DNA of 64,000 bases. Source: Mesobacillus harenae (GTDB lineage: Bacteria > Bacillota > Bacilli > Bacillales > Cytobacillaceae). Each line of letters starts with the position of its first letter. The first letter of the stretch is position 1. Where the stretch lies: the NCBI RefSeq assembly GCF_013343715.1, contig NZ_JABUNR010000018.1, forward strand, positions 1 to 64,000, given 5' to 3'. The notes beneath the pieces were generated by a model. The model made no database searches. It was given only the letters and a program-made list of their open reading frames with translations, and was not told the DNA's origin. Positions 52,670 through 62,116 of this stretch are shown here, in pieces. The position numbers were made by a program, and so were the translations under genes.

Positions 52670-52833
52670 GTCGGTATAGAAAATTGTAAAAACCCCCATG
52701 TATGGAAAACTCCAGATCTGGGGCCCAGCGAATCGTGTAGTTCGCCCGCCTCCCGACGATTAATCAACAGCGAATCACTTCGGCTTTGACTTCAGTCCAT
52801 TCGTCAATTAGCGGGCGCTTGCACTTTTGTTCA

Positions 52834-53610
52834 TTAACTTGTTTGGTTCACGTAACCAAGGCGAGCTGAAATACGACTCCCGATACTTAGCATTTTGGCT
52901 TTCAGCTGCTCAATCCGCTCTTCGGTCATTCGAATCGAAGGGCCTGAGATACTGACTGCTGAGACGGCTTTCCCTAGATGATCAAAGATTGGGACAGCAA
53001 TACAAGTAATGCCGTATTCATTTTCCTCAAGGTCCAATGCATATCCTTTTCGCCTAACCATCTCAAGTTCCTTTAAAAAAGCATCTTTATTAATTATTGT
53101 TTTATCTGTATGCACTGGTAATCCTTTGCGGTCAAGAATTTCCATTACAATGTTTGAAGGCAGATTGGCTAGAATCGCTTTCCCAACAGAAGTACAATGC
53201 ATCGGAGCTCTTTTGCCAACTTTCGAGTGCATTCTCAATGTTTCATTGCCCTCTAATTTCTCTATATATACAACCTCACCTTGATCGTAGACAACAAGAT
53301 GAATGACTTCGTTCGTTACTTGCTCTAATTCCAATAAATATGGCCGAGCCTCTGCTCGAATATCGATGGAATCCAAGAGTTTAGAGCTGATTTCCAGAAA
53401 TTTATAGCCTAATTTATAACGGCCTGTATCCATATCCTGTTCTATATAACCGTACTGGGCAAGCGTAGATAAGATCCGGTAAACAGAGCTTTTATTTATA
53501 TCGATCTGCTTGGCTATTTCCGTAACACCAAGGCCGCCTTTTTTAAGGCTCACCAGGGTAACAATATCCAGAGCCCTGCTGACTGACTTAACCATATTCT
53601 CTCTTTCCAC
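52834..53610 (-). CDS. IclR-family transcriptional regulator
   Basis: A 258-residue regulator with an N-terminal winged helix (LGVTEIAKQIDINKSSVYRIL) and a C-terminal effector domain with the IclR pattern MHCTSVGKAILANLP and GYALDLEENEYGITCIAVPIF (in part). The GTG at 53610 or the ATG at 53595 may be the start; binding sites are not decisive. It sits beside malic enzyme and malate synthase G on the same strand. IclR itself senses glyoxylate and related acids, which fits control of this cluster. Confidence 0.87.
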   Translation of the reverse strand: MERENMVKSVSRALDIVTLVSLKKGGLGVTEIAKQIDINKSSVYRILSTLAQYGYIEQDMDTGRYKLGYKFLEISSKLLDSIDIRAEARPYLLELEQVTNEVIHLVVYDQGEVVYIEKLEGNETLRMHSKVGKRAPMHCTSVGKAILANLPSNIVMEILDRKGLPVHTDKTIINKDAFLKELEMVRRKGYALDLEENEYGITCIAVPIFDHLGKAVSAVSISGPSIRMTEERIEQLKAKMLSIGSRISARLGYVNQTS

Positions 53611-53750
53611 TTTTGCACCCCCAGTACAAAATATAAAGTTTATTATATCACAGAACTATTTTATCCTCCCATTGTCACCGATTAAAAAATATTATTACTA
53701 ATGAGGGAAGTAGTTTTAAAATAACGAATACAGGAAATACAACTGACTAT

Positions 53751-54959
53751 TTATAGTGCTTTTTCTTTTTGCCGCTGATCCGCTTTGTTAGAAACACCTG
53801 TTTGAATGGCTGCATCGGCTACAGCATTTGCTACTGCTTCGGCTACTCTCGTATCGAACGGGCGCGGAATTACATAATCCGCCGATAGCTCCTCTGGTTC
53901 AATTAAACCAGCAATTGCATATACCGCAGCGAGCTTCATTTCTTCGTTAATTTCCGATGCCAATACATCTAAGGCACCTCTAAAGATTCCTGGAAAGGCC
54001 AGGACATTATTCACTTGATTCGGTAAATCCGACCTTCCTGTCCCAACAACGGCAGCTCCAGCAGCAATGGCTGCCTGGGGCATAATCTCAGGTATAGGAT
54101 TGGCCATAGCAAATATAATAGCATCCTTACTCATAGATTGGACCATTTCAGGAGATACCGCATTTGCGGCCGAAACTCCGATAAAAACATCTGCTTCTTT
54201 CATTACTTCTTCCAAGGAACCTTGCACTAGATTTATATTACTGATATCTGCCACTAACTCTTTCATGGAATTCATTCCATCTGGCCGGCCCTTGTAAATG
54301 GCTCCCTTAGTATCGCACATAATTATGTCTGCGACGCCCATCGTGAGCAGCAGTTTAGTAATTGCCACTCCGGCAGCTCCAGCACCATTAACAACCACCT
54401 TAATATCCTCAACCTGTTTGTCCACAAGTTTTAAAGAATTAATTAACCCAGCAGCAGTGACAATGGCAGTTCCATGCTGATCATCATGAAAAACAGGGAT
54501 ATTCATTTCCTTTTTCAATCTTTCTTCAATTAGGAAACAATTTGGCGCTGAAATATCTTCTAAATTCACCCCTCCAAATGTTGGTTCAAGGGACTTTACT
54601 ATTTGGATAATTTGTTCTGGATCATTCGTATTTAAACAGAGTGGAAACGCATCTATGCCGGCGAAAGCTTTAAACAATGCTGCTTTCCCTTCCATAACTG
54701 GCATGGAGGCTAAACCTCCAATATTCCCTAACCCCAATACGGCAGACCCATCCGATATAACAGCGACTAGGTTGCCTCTCATCGTATAATCGTAACTAGT
54801 GCTTGGGTTTTGATGAATTTCTTTACAAGGCTCAGCAACACCCGGCGAATAAACTAAACTTAAGTCATTCGCGTTTTCCACTGAAACCTTAACATTTACA
54901 CTTAATTTCCCTTTAGATTGCCTGTGAAGTTCCAGTGCTTTTTCCCGAAGGTCCTGCAT
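53751..54959 (-). CDS. NAD(P)-dependent malic enzyme
   Basis: A 402-residue malic enzyme of the short bacterial type (YtsJ-like). DLSLVYSPGVAEPCKEIHQ, FGGVNLEDISAPNCFLIEERL and the dinucleotide motif VVNGAGAAGVAITKLL are present. It decarboxylates malate to pyruvate. I place the start at 54959 with GGAG nine bases upstream, since the longer frame to 55094 would read through untranslated spacer and the hairpin at 55077-55104. It lies downstream of malate synthase G. NAD versus NADP use cannot be told. Confidence 0.92.
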   Translation of the reverse strand: MQDLREKALELHRQSKGKLSVNVKVSVENANDLSLVYSPGVAEPCKEIHQNPSTSYDYTMRGNLVAVISDGSAVLGLGNIGGLASMPVMEGKAALFKAFAGIDAFPLCLNTNDPEQIIQIVKSLEPTFGGVNLEDISAPNCFLIEERLKKEMNIPVFHDDQHGTAIVTAAGLINSLKLVDKQVEDIKVVVNGAGAAGVAITKLLLTMGVADIIMCDTKGAIYKGRPDGMNSMKELVADISNINLVQGSLEEVMKEADVFIGVSAANAVSPEMVQSMSKDAIIFAMANPIPEIMPQAAIAAGAAVVGTGRSDLPNQVNNVLAFPGIFRGALDVLASEINEEMKLAAVYAIAGLIEPEELSADYVIPRPFDTRVAEAVANAVADAAIQTGVSNKADQRQKEKAL

Positions 54960-55076
54960 TTGCCTCAGCTCCTCATTTTTTTTACTTATGAGGTACCATT
55001 GAAACTGCTGTTCTTCGGTCTTGGGTGCGCTCTCATTTTCAATAGAATCACATAGTAGTAAGTAAAGTTTTTTTAG

Positions 55077-55104
55077 AAGGGCATTCAACATCAAATGCCC
55101 TTTT
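55077..55104. terminator. Hairpin between malate synthase and malic enzyme genes
   Basis: AAGGGCATT and AATGCCCTT form a 9-bp stem with an 8-base loop. On the minus strand no T-run follows, so it may be a partial terminator or processing site within the operon. Confidence 0.55.
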
Positions 55105-55109
55105 GTATA

Positions 55110-57287
55110 TTATTGTTTAACGGAGAATTTTTCCTTGGCCTCAAGCCGGCGGCGGTGCAAAATAGGTTCTGTGTAGCCGCTAGGCTGATCATACCCTTTT
55201 AATACGAGTTCTTTTGCAGCCTGGAAGGCAACTGAATCTTCAAAGTTCGGAGCCATCGGACGATATGCAGGGTCCCCACCATTCTGCTCATCAACCACTT
55301 TTGCCATTCTCTGCAGCGTTTCTTCAACTTGCTCCTTTGTCACAATGCCGTGGTGAAGCCAATTAGCCATATGCTGGCTGGAAATTCTAAGCGTAGCCCG
55401 GTCTTCCATAAGGCCAATGTTATTGATGTCTGGAACCTTCGAACAGCCAATACCCTGTTCTACCCAACGGACAACATAGCCGAGAATGCCTTGAGCATTA
55501 TTATCGAGTTCCTGCTGAATTTCTTCACTGCTCCATTGTGGGTTATCTGCGACAGGTATCGTTAGCATGTCATCGAGTAAATCTTGGGACTCTTGGGCTA
55601 ATTCATTTTGAATATCTTTAACATTAATTTGATGATAATGAAGTGCATGCAAGGCTGCTGCTGTTGGAGATGGAACCCAGGCAGTATTTGCTCCAGCCTT
55701 TAAATGGCCTGACTTTTGTTCAAGCATTGCCTTCATCAGATCCGGCATCGCCCACATACCCTTGCCTATCTGCGCTTGTCCCTGGAAGCCTGTTTGCAGG
55801 CCAGTTTGAACATTTGACTTTTCATAGGCTTGAAGCCAAGCTGATGATTTCATATCGTTTTTGCGAATCATCGGGCCAGCTTCCATTGATGTATGCATTT
55901 CATCCCCCGTCCGATCAAGGAAACCAGTATTAATAAAAACTACCCTATCCTTAACCTTGCGGATGCTAGCTTTTAAGTTTAGAGATGTACGGCGTTCTTC
56001 GTCCATGACACCAATTTTTAGCGTATAGCGGTCTAATCCGAGTAAATCTTCGATACGGTTAAACAATTCATTTGCAAATGCCACTTCTTCTGAACCGTGC
56101 ATTTTGGGTTTAACAATATAAATTGATCCTTTAGAAGTGTTTTGATATGGACCACTTCCTAAGAGAGTGTGCATTGCGACCAGGCTGGTAACGACCCCAT
56201 CCAGAATTCCCTCCTGAATTTCGGCCCCGTTTTTATCTAAAATCGCATTATTTGACATCAGATGTCCCACGTTACGGACAAACATAAGCGAACGCCCGCG
56301 AAGACTTAACTCTTTTCCTTCTGGTGTCGTATAGCTTCTGTCCGGGTTAAGCGAACGAGTTAATGAACGTCCATTTTTCAAGAAGCTGGCTGATAAGTCC
56401 CCTTTCATTAAGCCTAGCCAGTTACGGTAAACCAGCACCTTATCCTCAGCATCAACCGCAGCAACCGAGTCTTCACAGTCCATAATTGCAGTAATGGCAG
56501 CCTCCATAAGCACGTCTTTTACACCAGCTTGATCGGTTTTCCCAATTGGATGGTTCCTGTCAATCTGAATTTCAAAATGAAGATCATTATTTTTTAGCAA
56601 AATAGCTGATGGCTCTTTTACTGTCCCCTGATAACCCGCAAGTTTGTTTTCTTCTTTGAGTCCAGTTGTCTCTCCGGTGCTCAGTGTAACAGACAGCTTT
56701 CCGTCTATTAAACTATACTTCACCGCTTCTTTATGAGATCCATTGGATAGCGGAGCTGCCTGGTCAAGAAATGTCTTAGCAAATGATATAACTTTTTCCC
56801 CGCGCTTTGGGTTATAGCTTAAGCCCCGCTCCGCTCCCGCTTCCTCACTAATTGCATCTGTACCATATAGTGCATCATATAAACTTCCCCAGCGAGAGTT
56901 TGCTGCGTTTATCGCGTAACGTCCATTATTCACCGGGACAACAAGCTGTGGGCCAGCCTGCAAGGCAATTTCACTATCAACATTTTTTGTATTAATTTGA
57001 AAATCTTCTTCTTCGGGCTCAAGGTAACCGATTTCTGATAGAAAAGCTTTATAACTATTAAAATCGTAGTCTTTGTTTTCCTTATGCCATGCATTAATCT
57101 TAGTCTGAAGTTCTTCACGCCGACTGAGAAGTTCCTTATTTTTCGGTGTTAGATCATTAACGAGCTCTTCTAAACCAGCCCAAAATTTGGAACGGACAAC
57201 TCCAGTTCCAGGCAGTGCTTCGGTGTTAATAAATTCATAGAGCTGCTTGTCAACCTGAAGATTACCTTCTTTTACATAATTTGTCAT
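55110..57287 (-). CDS. glcB: Malate synthase G
   Basis: A 725-residue enzyme, the expected GlcB length. It condenses glyoxylate with acetyl-CoA to malate. ITAIMDCEDSVAAVDAEDK contains the active-site acid, MLMFVRN-like text (GRSLMFVRNVGHLM), KPKMHGSEEVAFANELF and GTNTAW-like AGANTAWVPSPTAAALHALHY are characteristic. AGGAGG seven bases before ATG sets 57287; the longer frame from 57332 is rejected. With the malic enzyme it gives a route from glyoxylate to pyruvate. No isocitrate lyase or glycolate oxidase gene is present nearby. Confidence 0.95.
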   Translation of the reverse strand: MTNYVKEGNLQVDKQLYEFINTEALPGTGVVRSKFWAGLEELVNDLTPKNKELLSRREELQTKINAWHKENKDYDFNSYKAFLSEIGYLEPEEEDFQINTKNVDSEIALQAGPQLVVPVNNGRYAINAANSRWGSLYDALYGTDAISEEAGAERGLSYNPKRGEKVISFAKTFLDQAAPLSNGSHKEAVKYSLIDGKLSVTLSTGETTGLKEENKLAGYQGTVKEPSAILLKNNDLHFEIQIDRNHPIGKTDQAGVKDVLMEAAITAIMDCEDSVAAVDAEDKVLVYRNWLGLMKGDLSASFLKNGRSLTRSLNPDRSYTTPEGKELSLRGRSLMFVRNVGHLMSNNAILDKNGAEIQEGILDGVVTSLVAMHTLLGSGPYQNTSKGSIYIVKPKMHGSEEVAFANELFNRIEDLLGLDRYTLKIGVMDEERRTSLNLKASIRKVKDRVVFINTGFLDRTGDEMHTSMEAGPMIRKNDMKSSAWLQAYEKSNVQTGLQTGFQGQAQIGKGMWAMPDLMKAMLEQKSGHLKAGANTAWVPSPTAAALHALHYHQINVKDIQNELAQESQDLLDDMLTIPVADNPQWSSEEIQQELDNNAQGILGYVVRWVEQGIGCSKVPDINNIGLMEDRATLRISSQHMANWLHHGIVTKEQVEETLQRMAKVVDEQNGGDPAYRPMAPNFEDSVAFQAAKELVLKGYDQPSGYTEPILHRRRLEAKEKFSVKQ

Positions 57288-57827
57288 AGCCAATCCTCCT
57301 ATATCGTTTGTTATTACGCAACGCTGTTTCACTTATTGGTTAAAAAAATAATAACATGATTATAACAAGAGAAGCAATTATTTTCTAAAAATTCCTTCAA
57401 CTTTTAAAAAAATAAAATTTCAATTTAATAATTTCCTTCTTGCGAGAAGAATCCATGAGTTATTTTAATTTGACTGAAAGGTTGAGGTATTCTTCCTAGG
57501 GGTTCGGTTGCCGAGGAAAACGAATTTGCATTATAAAAACAAAACCGAAAAAAACCATCGTTTCCTATGGAAACCACGGCACCTGTTTCAATCTCCAGTA
57601 TACTTGTGCATATAGCAGCATTGATTTCCACTTCAGCCAGGAGGCCTCATGGCGGGATAGCGAGCAGCTAGTGCCCAAGGAAGCGTAGTGTAACTCAGGG
57701 TGGAAGTTTCCTCGCATCATATGTCTTTATTCTGATTATTTTATCAGGTGTTGTTGGGAATGAGGCAAAACTCTCGTTTAGTTTAGCACAAGCAATAAAA
57801 AGTCTATCAATGTCTTAGCTGCTGAGA
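57288..57827 (-). other. Gap upstream of malate synthase with a degraded repeat
   Basis: About 540 bp. A stretch at 57620-57715 (GCATTGATTTCCACTTCAG at one end) faintly resembles the dispersed element at 31715-31848. No gene and no clear promoter could be assigned. Confidence 0.35.
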
Positions 57828-58307
57828 TCATCCCGCATGATCTAGAATAGAATTTAACGAGGTGATCCTTTTTATCGTAATATCCTTTAGCTGCTCGTTT
57901 GATAGGCTCTCTGCCAGATGGTCAATCATCCATAGCACCTTAGCAAGTCCTACCTGATAGCCCTTGTCTGCAACAAACATATCACAGCTGATTTCGGTGT
58001 CTGCAAGATCATTTTCCGCAGAATCAGGATACTTTATATGAGCCAGTTCATGAAGGATAATAGCCAATTTAATATCCTTCTCTGAGTTAAAATGAGAATA
58101 ATCATAGATGTGGATGTAATAATCATAGCTGGGCACAGTCGATTGAGAAATAAACGTCAATATTCTAGTATCAATACTATACAAGGATAACCATAAACGA
58201 GACGGAACCCCATACAGCTTAAGAATTTGAGGCTTAGTCTCTATGATGGCAACTTTATAAGTTTTAGACAGCATTTCAATTGTCAGTTCTTCGCACACAC
58301 ACAGCAT
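57828..58307 (-). CDS. Small putative zinc metallopeptidase (HExxH), 159 aa
   Basis: The zinc motif HELAH is at residues 86-90 and a further acidic motif EISCD (Glu105, Asp109) follows by 15 residues, the gluzincin pattern seen in M48 and IrrE-like proteins. No signal peptide or membrane helix is seen, so it is cytosolic. AAAGGGG seven to eight bases before ATG. I do not recognise a named family. Substrate and role are unknown. Confidence 0.6.
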   Translation of the reverse strand: MLCVCEELTIEMLSKTYKVAIIETKPQILKLYGVPSRLWLSLYSIDTRILTFISQSTVPSYDYYIHIYDYSHFNSEKDIKLAIILHELAHIKYPDSAENDLADTEISCDMFVADKGYQVGLAKVLWMIDHLAESLSNEQLKDITIKRITSLNSILDHAG

Positions 58308-58376
58308 AGTTAGTCCCCTTTCTGCTCACAGTCTTGCCCATCCGTAAGGAACCTAGATCAATTAGTGTTAAATATG

Positions 58377-58402
58377 CAAAAAAGCAGCACAATATGCCGC
58401 TT
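58377..58402 (-). terminator. Weak terminator of the VOC gene
   Basis: AGCGGCA and TGCTGCT pair imperfectly on the minus strand, followed by TTTTTTGC. Confidence 0.55.
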
Positions 58403-58447
58403 TCATGTGTTTTGCGTTATAGAACTCTGTCCATAGAGTCAAGGATT

Positions 58448-58822
58448 CTAAAAGTTTACCCACTCCATTATTTCAATCCGATTGCCAAACGGATCATTAA
58501 CATATATCCGGTTAGCCCCAGGAAGGCGGCCATCTTCGATATATTCAATATTATGGCTTGTCAAGTGTGTTTTCAACTGGGCGATCCCATAAATTTCAAG
58601 GGCAGGATGAGCCTTTTGTGCAGGTAAAAACGGTTCCTCAATTCCAATATGTATTTGGCACGAGCCAGCTTGAAACCAGGCTCCTCCCTGCTTCTTTAAC
58701 TCTTCAGGCTTTTCAACTTCAATAAACCCCAATATTTCTCTAAAAAAATGCCTGGCTTGCTCCTCCCCGCCTTTTGGTGCTGCAAGTTGAACATGGTCAA
58801 TTTTGTTGAAATGATAAGTCAT
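58448..58822 (-). CDS. VOC-superfamily (glyoxalase-like) protein
   Basis: A 124-residue vicinal-oxygen-chelate protein with two half-repeats: IDHVQLAAPKGGEEQARHFF at the start and ANRIYVNDPFGNRIEIMEW at the end, with likely metal ligands His9 and a C-terminal Glu. GGGAGGG before the ATG at 58822 fixes the start. Reaction unknown; members include glyoxalases, dioxygenases and antibiotic-resistance enzymes. Confidence 0.85.
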   Translation of the reverse strand: MTYHFNKIDHVQLAAPKGGEEQARHFFREILGFIEVEKPEELKKQGGAWFQAGSCQIHIGIEEPFLPAQKAHPALEIYGIAQLKTHLTSHNIEYIEDGRLPGANRIYVNDPFGNRIEIMEWVNF

Positions 58823-58870
58823 TAAATAGCCCTCCCTTTTCCAATCAATATTATTGTAATTCAACAAAAT

Positions 58871-58912
58871 GGGCGGCTGATCCTTTTTACAGGAAAAATC
58901 AGCCGCCCTTTT
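58871..58912. terminator. Strong hairpin between VOC and CNNM-type genes
   Basis: GGGCGGCTGAT and ATCAGCCGCCC form an 11-bp stem, followed by TTTT on the plus strand and ATTTTG on the minus strand. It ends the minus-strand gene upstream. Confidence 0.8.
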
Positions 58913-58924
58913 GGGGATTCACTC

Positions 58925-60139
58925 TTATTTCTTTTTTTTGATTTTCACCTGTTTTACGCGATTATCTTCTATATTTGTAATTTCGACCTGAAGATCATTA
59001 TAGTCGAAAGTCTCACCCACCTCGGGGATGTGGCCAAGCTCTTTAAATACAAACCCTGAAACAATGTCCTGATCTTCTGGAATATTTGTGTTAAAAATCT
59101 GATTCAAGCGTCGGAGCGGAAGATTCCCGTGGCAAATAATGAAATTATCTGTGACTTCATCAATAAGCACTTCATCTTTACCGCTATCAATTTCCTGTCC
59201 AATCATAACCTCAATGATATCTTCGGTTGTAATCAGTCCGCTTGTACCGCCATACATATCAACAACAACCGCCATTTGCACCTTTTCCTTTAGCATCATT
59301 TTAAAAACCTTTTCTACTGAAGCAGACTCCACTACAAATACCGGCTGGTCGATGAAGTCTTTCAGTGGCCGCTCAGGCTCTACCGACCATTCCGGCAGCC
59401 TTCTGGCCGGGAAGATCCCTTTAACCGTATCCATAGTATCTTTATAGACTGGAAGGCGGTCATAATTGTTTTTTACAATAACATCACGAACTTCTTCGTA
59501 CGTGGCATTAAGAGGAATGCCAGTCATATCAAGCCGCGGTGATTTCATTGCATCCAGGACATTTCGATTGTAAAAGTCAATTACACCTCTAATTCGCTTT
59601 GCTTCTTCCTTTTCAAAAGTGCCCTCTACTGACGCAATTTCAATGATTGTTTTTAGTTCTTCACGTGAAAAAGATGTTTTTTCTTCATTCCCTTTTGAAA
59701 TAACTTTAATAAGAATATCAGTAAATTTTGACAGCAGCCAAGTTAACGGGCTCAGAATCCATACAAGCACACCAATAACAGGTGCGACCAGATAGGAAAT
59801 CCGATCTGCAAAGGTCGCAGCAATCGATTTAGGAGTTACCTCCGCAAAAATAATTAGAACTATGGTTAACATCCCAGTTGCTAGTCCAACGCTAAAGCCA
59901 TATTCAAGTGCTACCATTGTTACTAGAGTTGGAAGCAAAACATTCGATATATTATTACCAATGAGTATGCTTGTAATCATACGATCTGGCTCTGATACGA
60001 GCTTTAAAAGCTTTTTCGCTTTTTTATCCTGATTATTCGCTCTTGACCTCAATTTCATCTTATTAACGGCTGTTAGTGCCGTCTCACTTCCGGACAAAAA
60101 CCCAGAAATTAAAATCAAAATTAGAATTAAAATGAACAA
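58925..60139 (-). CDS. CNNM/CorC-type membrane protein with CBS pair
   Basis: A 404-residue protein: DUF21/CNNM membrane domain (about residues 1-180, including SGSETALTAVNKMKLR and GNNISNVLLPTLVT), a CBS-domain pair (about 200-320) and a C-terminal CorC_HlyC domain (about 330-400, RRLNQIFNTNIPED). Relatives are magnesium/cobalt efflux or uptake factors, often called hemolysin-like. TTG start with GGGGGG seven bases upstream. Single gene. Ion specificity unknown; Mg export is the leading guess. Confidence 0.9.
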   Translation of the reverse strand: MFILILILILISGFLSGSETALTAVNKMKLRSRANNQDKKAKKLLKLVSEPDRMITSILIGNNISNVLLPTLVTMVALEYGFSVGLATGMLTIVLIIFAEVTPKSIAATFADRISYLVAPVIGVLVWILSPLTWLLSKFTDILIKVISKGNEEKTSFSREELKTIIEIASVEGTFEKEEAKRIRGVIDFYNRNVLDAMKSPRLDMTGIPLNATYEEVRDVIVKNNYDRLPVYKDTMDTVKGIFPARRLPEWSVEPERPLKDFIDQPVFVVESASVEKVFKMMLKEKVQMAVVVDMYGGTSGLITTEDIIEVMIGQEIDSGKDEVLIDEVTDNFIICHGNLPLRRLNQIFNTNIPEDQDIVSGFVFKELGHIPEVGETFDYNDLQVEITNIEDNRVKQVKIKKKK

Positions 60140-60334
60140 ATGAATACCCCCCGTTCAAAAATACATGTTTTCCTGTACCCTAAAACAGACAGTCTATAAC
60201 TGGTGATTCTAAATGAGTATTGACAAACGTTTAACATATTATGGTCGCACAGCATGTTGAAATTATTCTAATGGGAACTGAATCATAAAAAAACAGCGGA
60301 TGGGAAAAGTAAGATTGACTTTGGAGGTGAAATA

Positions 60335-60589
60335 ATGGATCAAGATCCAGTTAGAGACATGGTTACAATCGAAGATGAAAGCGGGAATGAATTGCAATAC
60401 GGGGTCGAAGCACTTTTTGACATGGAGGGAGCGTCTTATGCTTTGCTCCGTTCAGAGGAAGACACCATTTTAATGAGGGTTGAAGAAGATGGCGAGGAGC
60501 AATTTCTTGTCGGTATAACCAACGAGGACGAAAAAGAGGCTATTCTTGTTGCCTATCAAATAGCAGTTGATGCAGCACCTGCCGAATAG
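60335..60589 (+). CDS. DUF1292 protein (YrzB-like)
   Basis: An 84-residue acidic protein of the DUF1292 family: MVTIEDESGNELQYGVEALFD and YALLRSEEDTILMRVEEDGEEQFLVG-type text (in part). GGAGGTGA precedes ATG. B. subtilis YrzB is similar; function unknown. A single gene followed by a terminator. Confidence 0.87.
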   Translation: MDQDPVRDMVTIEDESGNELQYGVEALFDMEGASYALLRSEEDTILMRVEEDGEEQFLVGITNEDEKEAILVAYQIAVDAAPAE

Positions 60590-60606
60590 TATTTTCCCCT
60601 CAAAAA

Positions 60607-60632
60607 AAAATGACCACATAGTGGTCATTTTT
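60607..60632. terminator. Bidirectional terminator
   Basis: AAAATGACCAC and GTGGTCATTTT around a short loop, T-rich on both strands. It ends the DUF1292 gene and the minus-strand DinB-like gene. Confidence 0.88.
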
Positions 60633-60643
60633 CAAATAGCAAA

Positions 60644-61105
60644 CTAACTGTTGACAGTTGCCTGCTTAATCATTCTGTTCATCGTGTGAATCTGTCCAAG
60701 GTGGTGTGCTTCATGAAAGAGAGACATGCCAGCTAGTTCACCGTAGGTTTCAAAGCCCATGATTGGCTTAGGTAGCTTTTCACTAAAGCGATCGGCAGGA
60801 ATCTCCCTTAATCGGACTGCCTGGGACTTCAATAAAAGCAATAACTCCTCTATAGAAGGAACTTCTTCCCCCCAATCAGCTGGCTTTGTACCATTTCCGA
60901 ACAAACTTATGTAGTTTTCCGGAAGATTTACCGACTGTTGCGGGAACCCAAACATAAACTGCTCTGTCACAGTAAGAACATGGCCAATTTGCCAGTGAAT
61001 CGTATTATTAAACCCTTCAGGCTGGATTCCTGCTGTATTTGCTGAAATCCTCTCTACGGTTTTCAACAAATAACCTCTTGTCAGTTCAAACTGTTTTTGT
61101 ATCAA
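60644..61105 (-). CDS. DinB-family four-helix protein
   Basis: A 153-residue DinB/YfiT-like protein. The three metal-site histidines are visible in HWQIGHVLTVTEQ and SLFHEAHHLGQIHTMNRMI. AGGAGA lies eight bases before the TTG at 61105; the ATG at 61132 has no binding site and includes that AGGAGA within its frame. Family members bind a divalent metal; some use bacillithiol. Role unknown. Confidence 0.82.
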   Translation of the reverse strand: MIQKQFELTRGYLLKTVERISANTAGIQPEGFNNTIHWQIGHVLTVTEQFMFGFPQQSVNLPENYISLFGNGTKPADWGEEVPSIEELLLLLKSQAVRLREIPADRFSEKLPKPIMGFETYGELAGMSLFHEAHHLGQIHTMNRMIKQATVNS

Positions 61106-61254
61106 ATTTGCCAATCTCCTATCCCCTTTCATTAAAAAGCTACACTATTAATATATCGAATGAGTGGTGAACATAGAAGTGCTTACTAATACTTTAACAT
61201 AACAGGTATTATTTTACAAAAATATCCATTAAATTGATAAAGGAGTGTTTCATC

Positions 61255-61559
61255 ATGGTATGGCATAACTGTCAACACACGAACGAAGGGGGGATTTTTA
61301 CGAAAAATGCGGGGCAAAGCTTGCTGAGGCTGCAGCTACAGAAAGTGCAGCCACTGTGGAAAACTAACTTCAACTCTCACACTACACAACACAAACGAAT
61401 CAATACATAGAAACAACAAAGAAAATATCTAAAATGTATTTTGGCTACTTTATAGCTGTACTAAAAAAACCATATGCTAGCAGCCAATCAGTTGGACCAG
61501 AACACTTTGTTAAGGGGCTTATTACTATTGTTCTTTATTCTTTATTTATTCCGTTAACT
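61255..61559 (+). pseudogene. Decayed zinc-ribbon membrane protein gene
   Basis: AAGGAG precedes ATG at 61255. Reading across frameshifts gives a zinc-ribbon start (HNCQHTNEGG, then KCGAKLAEAAATESAAT in another frame) and, further on, NQYIETTKKISKMYFGYF, KKPYASSQSVGPEHFVKG and ITIVLYSLFIPL. This is the layout of Bacillus zinc-ribbon membrane proteins. Stops and at least one frameshift break it, and it ends where the opposite-strand remnant starts. Confidence 0.6.
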
Positions 61560-61878
61560 CTTCAGGGTTCTTATCTAAATACGTCATAAACCCTTTAACA
61601 AAGTTTTCATCGATTTCCATTTGCTTATCATTAGAGCTTAACAGTTTTGCAACTGCTTTCCCGTCCTGTTCGATTAATATGGACTCAAACTTTTCAAATT
61701 AAACGGTCACCGGAAGTTAAGGCTTCTCCTGGTTTATAACCGCTGAATAAATAACTGCAGCTACACCTGCTGCTGCAAGTGTTCTTTTAGTCTTCTTTGA
61801 CATCGGAGCCGATTTAACGGCAGATACGTTTACTTGTTTATCTGTATTTGATGAAGCTGAGAATGGCTTAGGCTTTGC
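61546..61878 (-). pseudogene. Decayed TcaA/YvbJ-like gene fragment
   Basis: On the minus strand, split by stops, one reads SAPMSKKTKRTLAAAGVAAV, IYSAVINQEKP, then FESILIEQDGKAVAKLLSSN and ENFVKGFMTYLDKNPEELTE ending in TAA. This matches the membrane helix and first outer domain of TcaA-like zinc-ribbon proteins. The zinc-ribbon start and the C-terminal domains are missing. Confidence 0.6.
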
Positions 61879-62100
61879 TTAGTTCACCTGACCTACAGGA
61901 GTTCCGCACAACTCCCATTATACTGGTCTTTTAATTCTTTTTGTAATTTATTTGTCATTTTTCGACATAATTCCCAACAACTAATGAGTTTTAAATATGA
62001 TCTAATTCGGGTATATAAACTCATCTGCTTTTTAGTGAATTAAGACATTTTCAGTGCCAAATTATTGAATAATTGTTAAAATAAAGATCCTGACTTTAAC
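61879..62100 (+). other. Gap upstream of LTA synthase copy 2
   Basis: AT-rich, no gene. The likely promoter of the next gene lies here but I could not fix -35 and -10 boxes. Confidence 0.35.
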
Positions 62101-62116
62101 AGGAGGGAGATGTAGG

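Noticed and set aside
52528..52767. 79-codon minus-strand frame after the spore lipoprotein gene
   Set aside because: It covers the terminator and the end of the gene on the other strand; no family.
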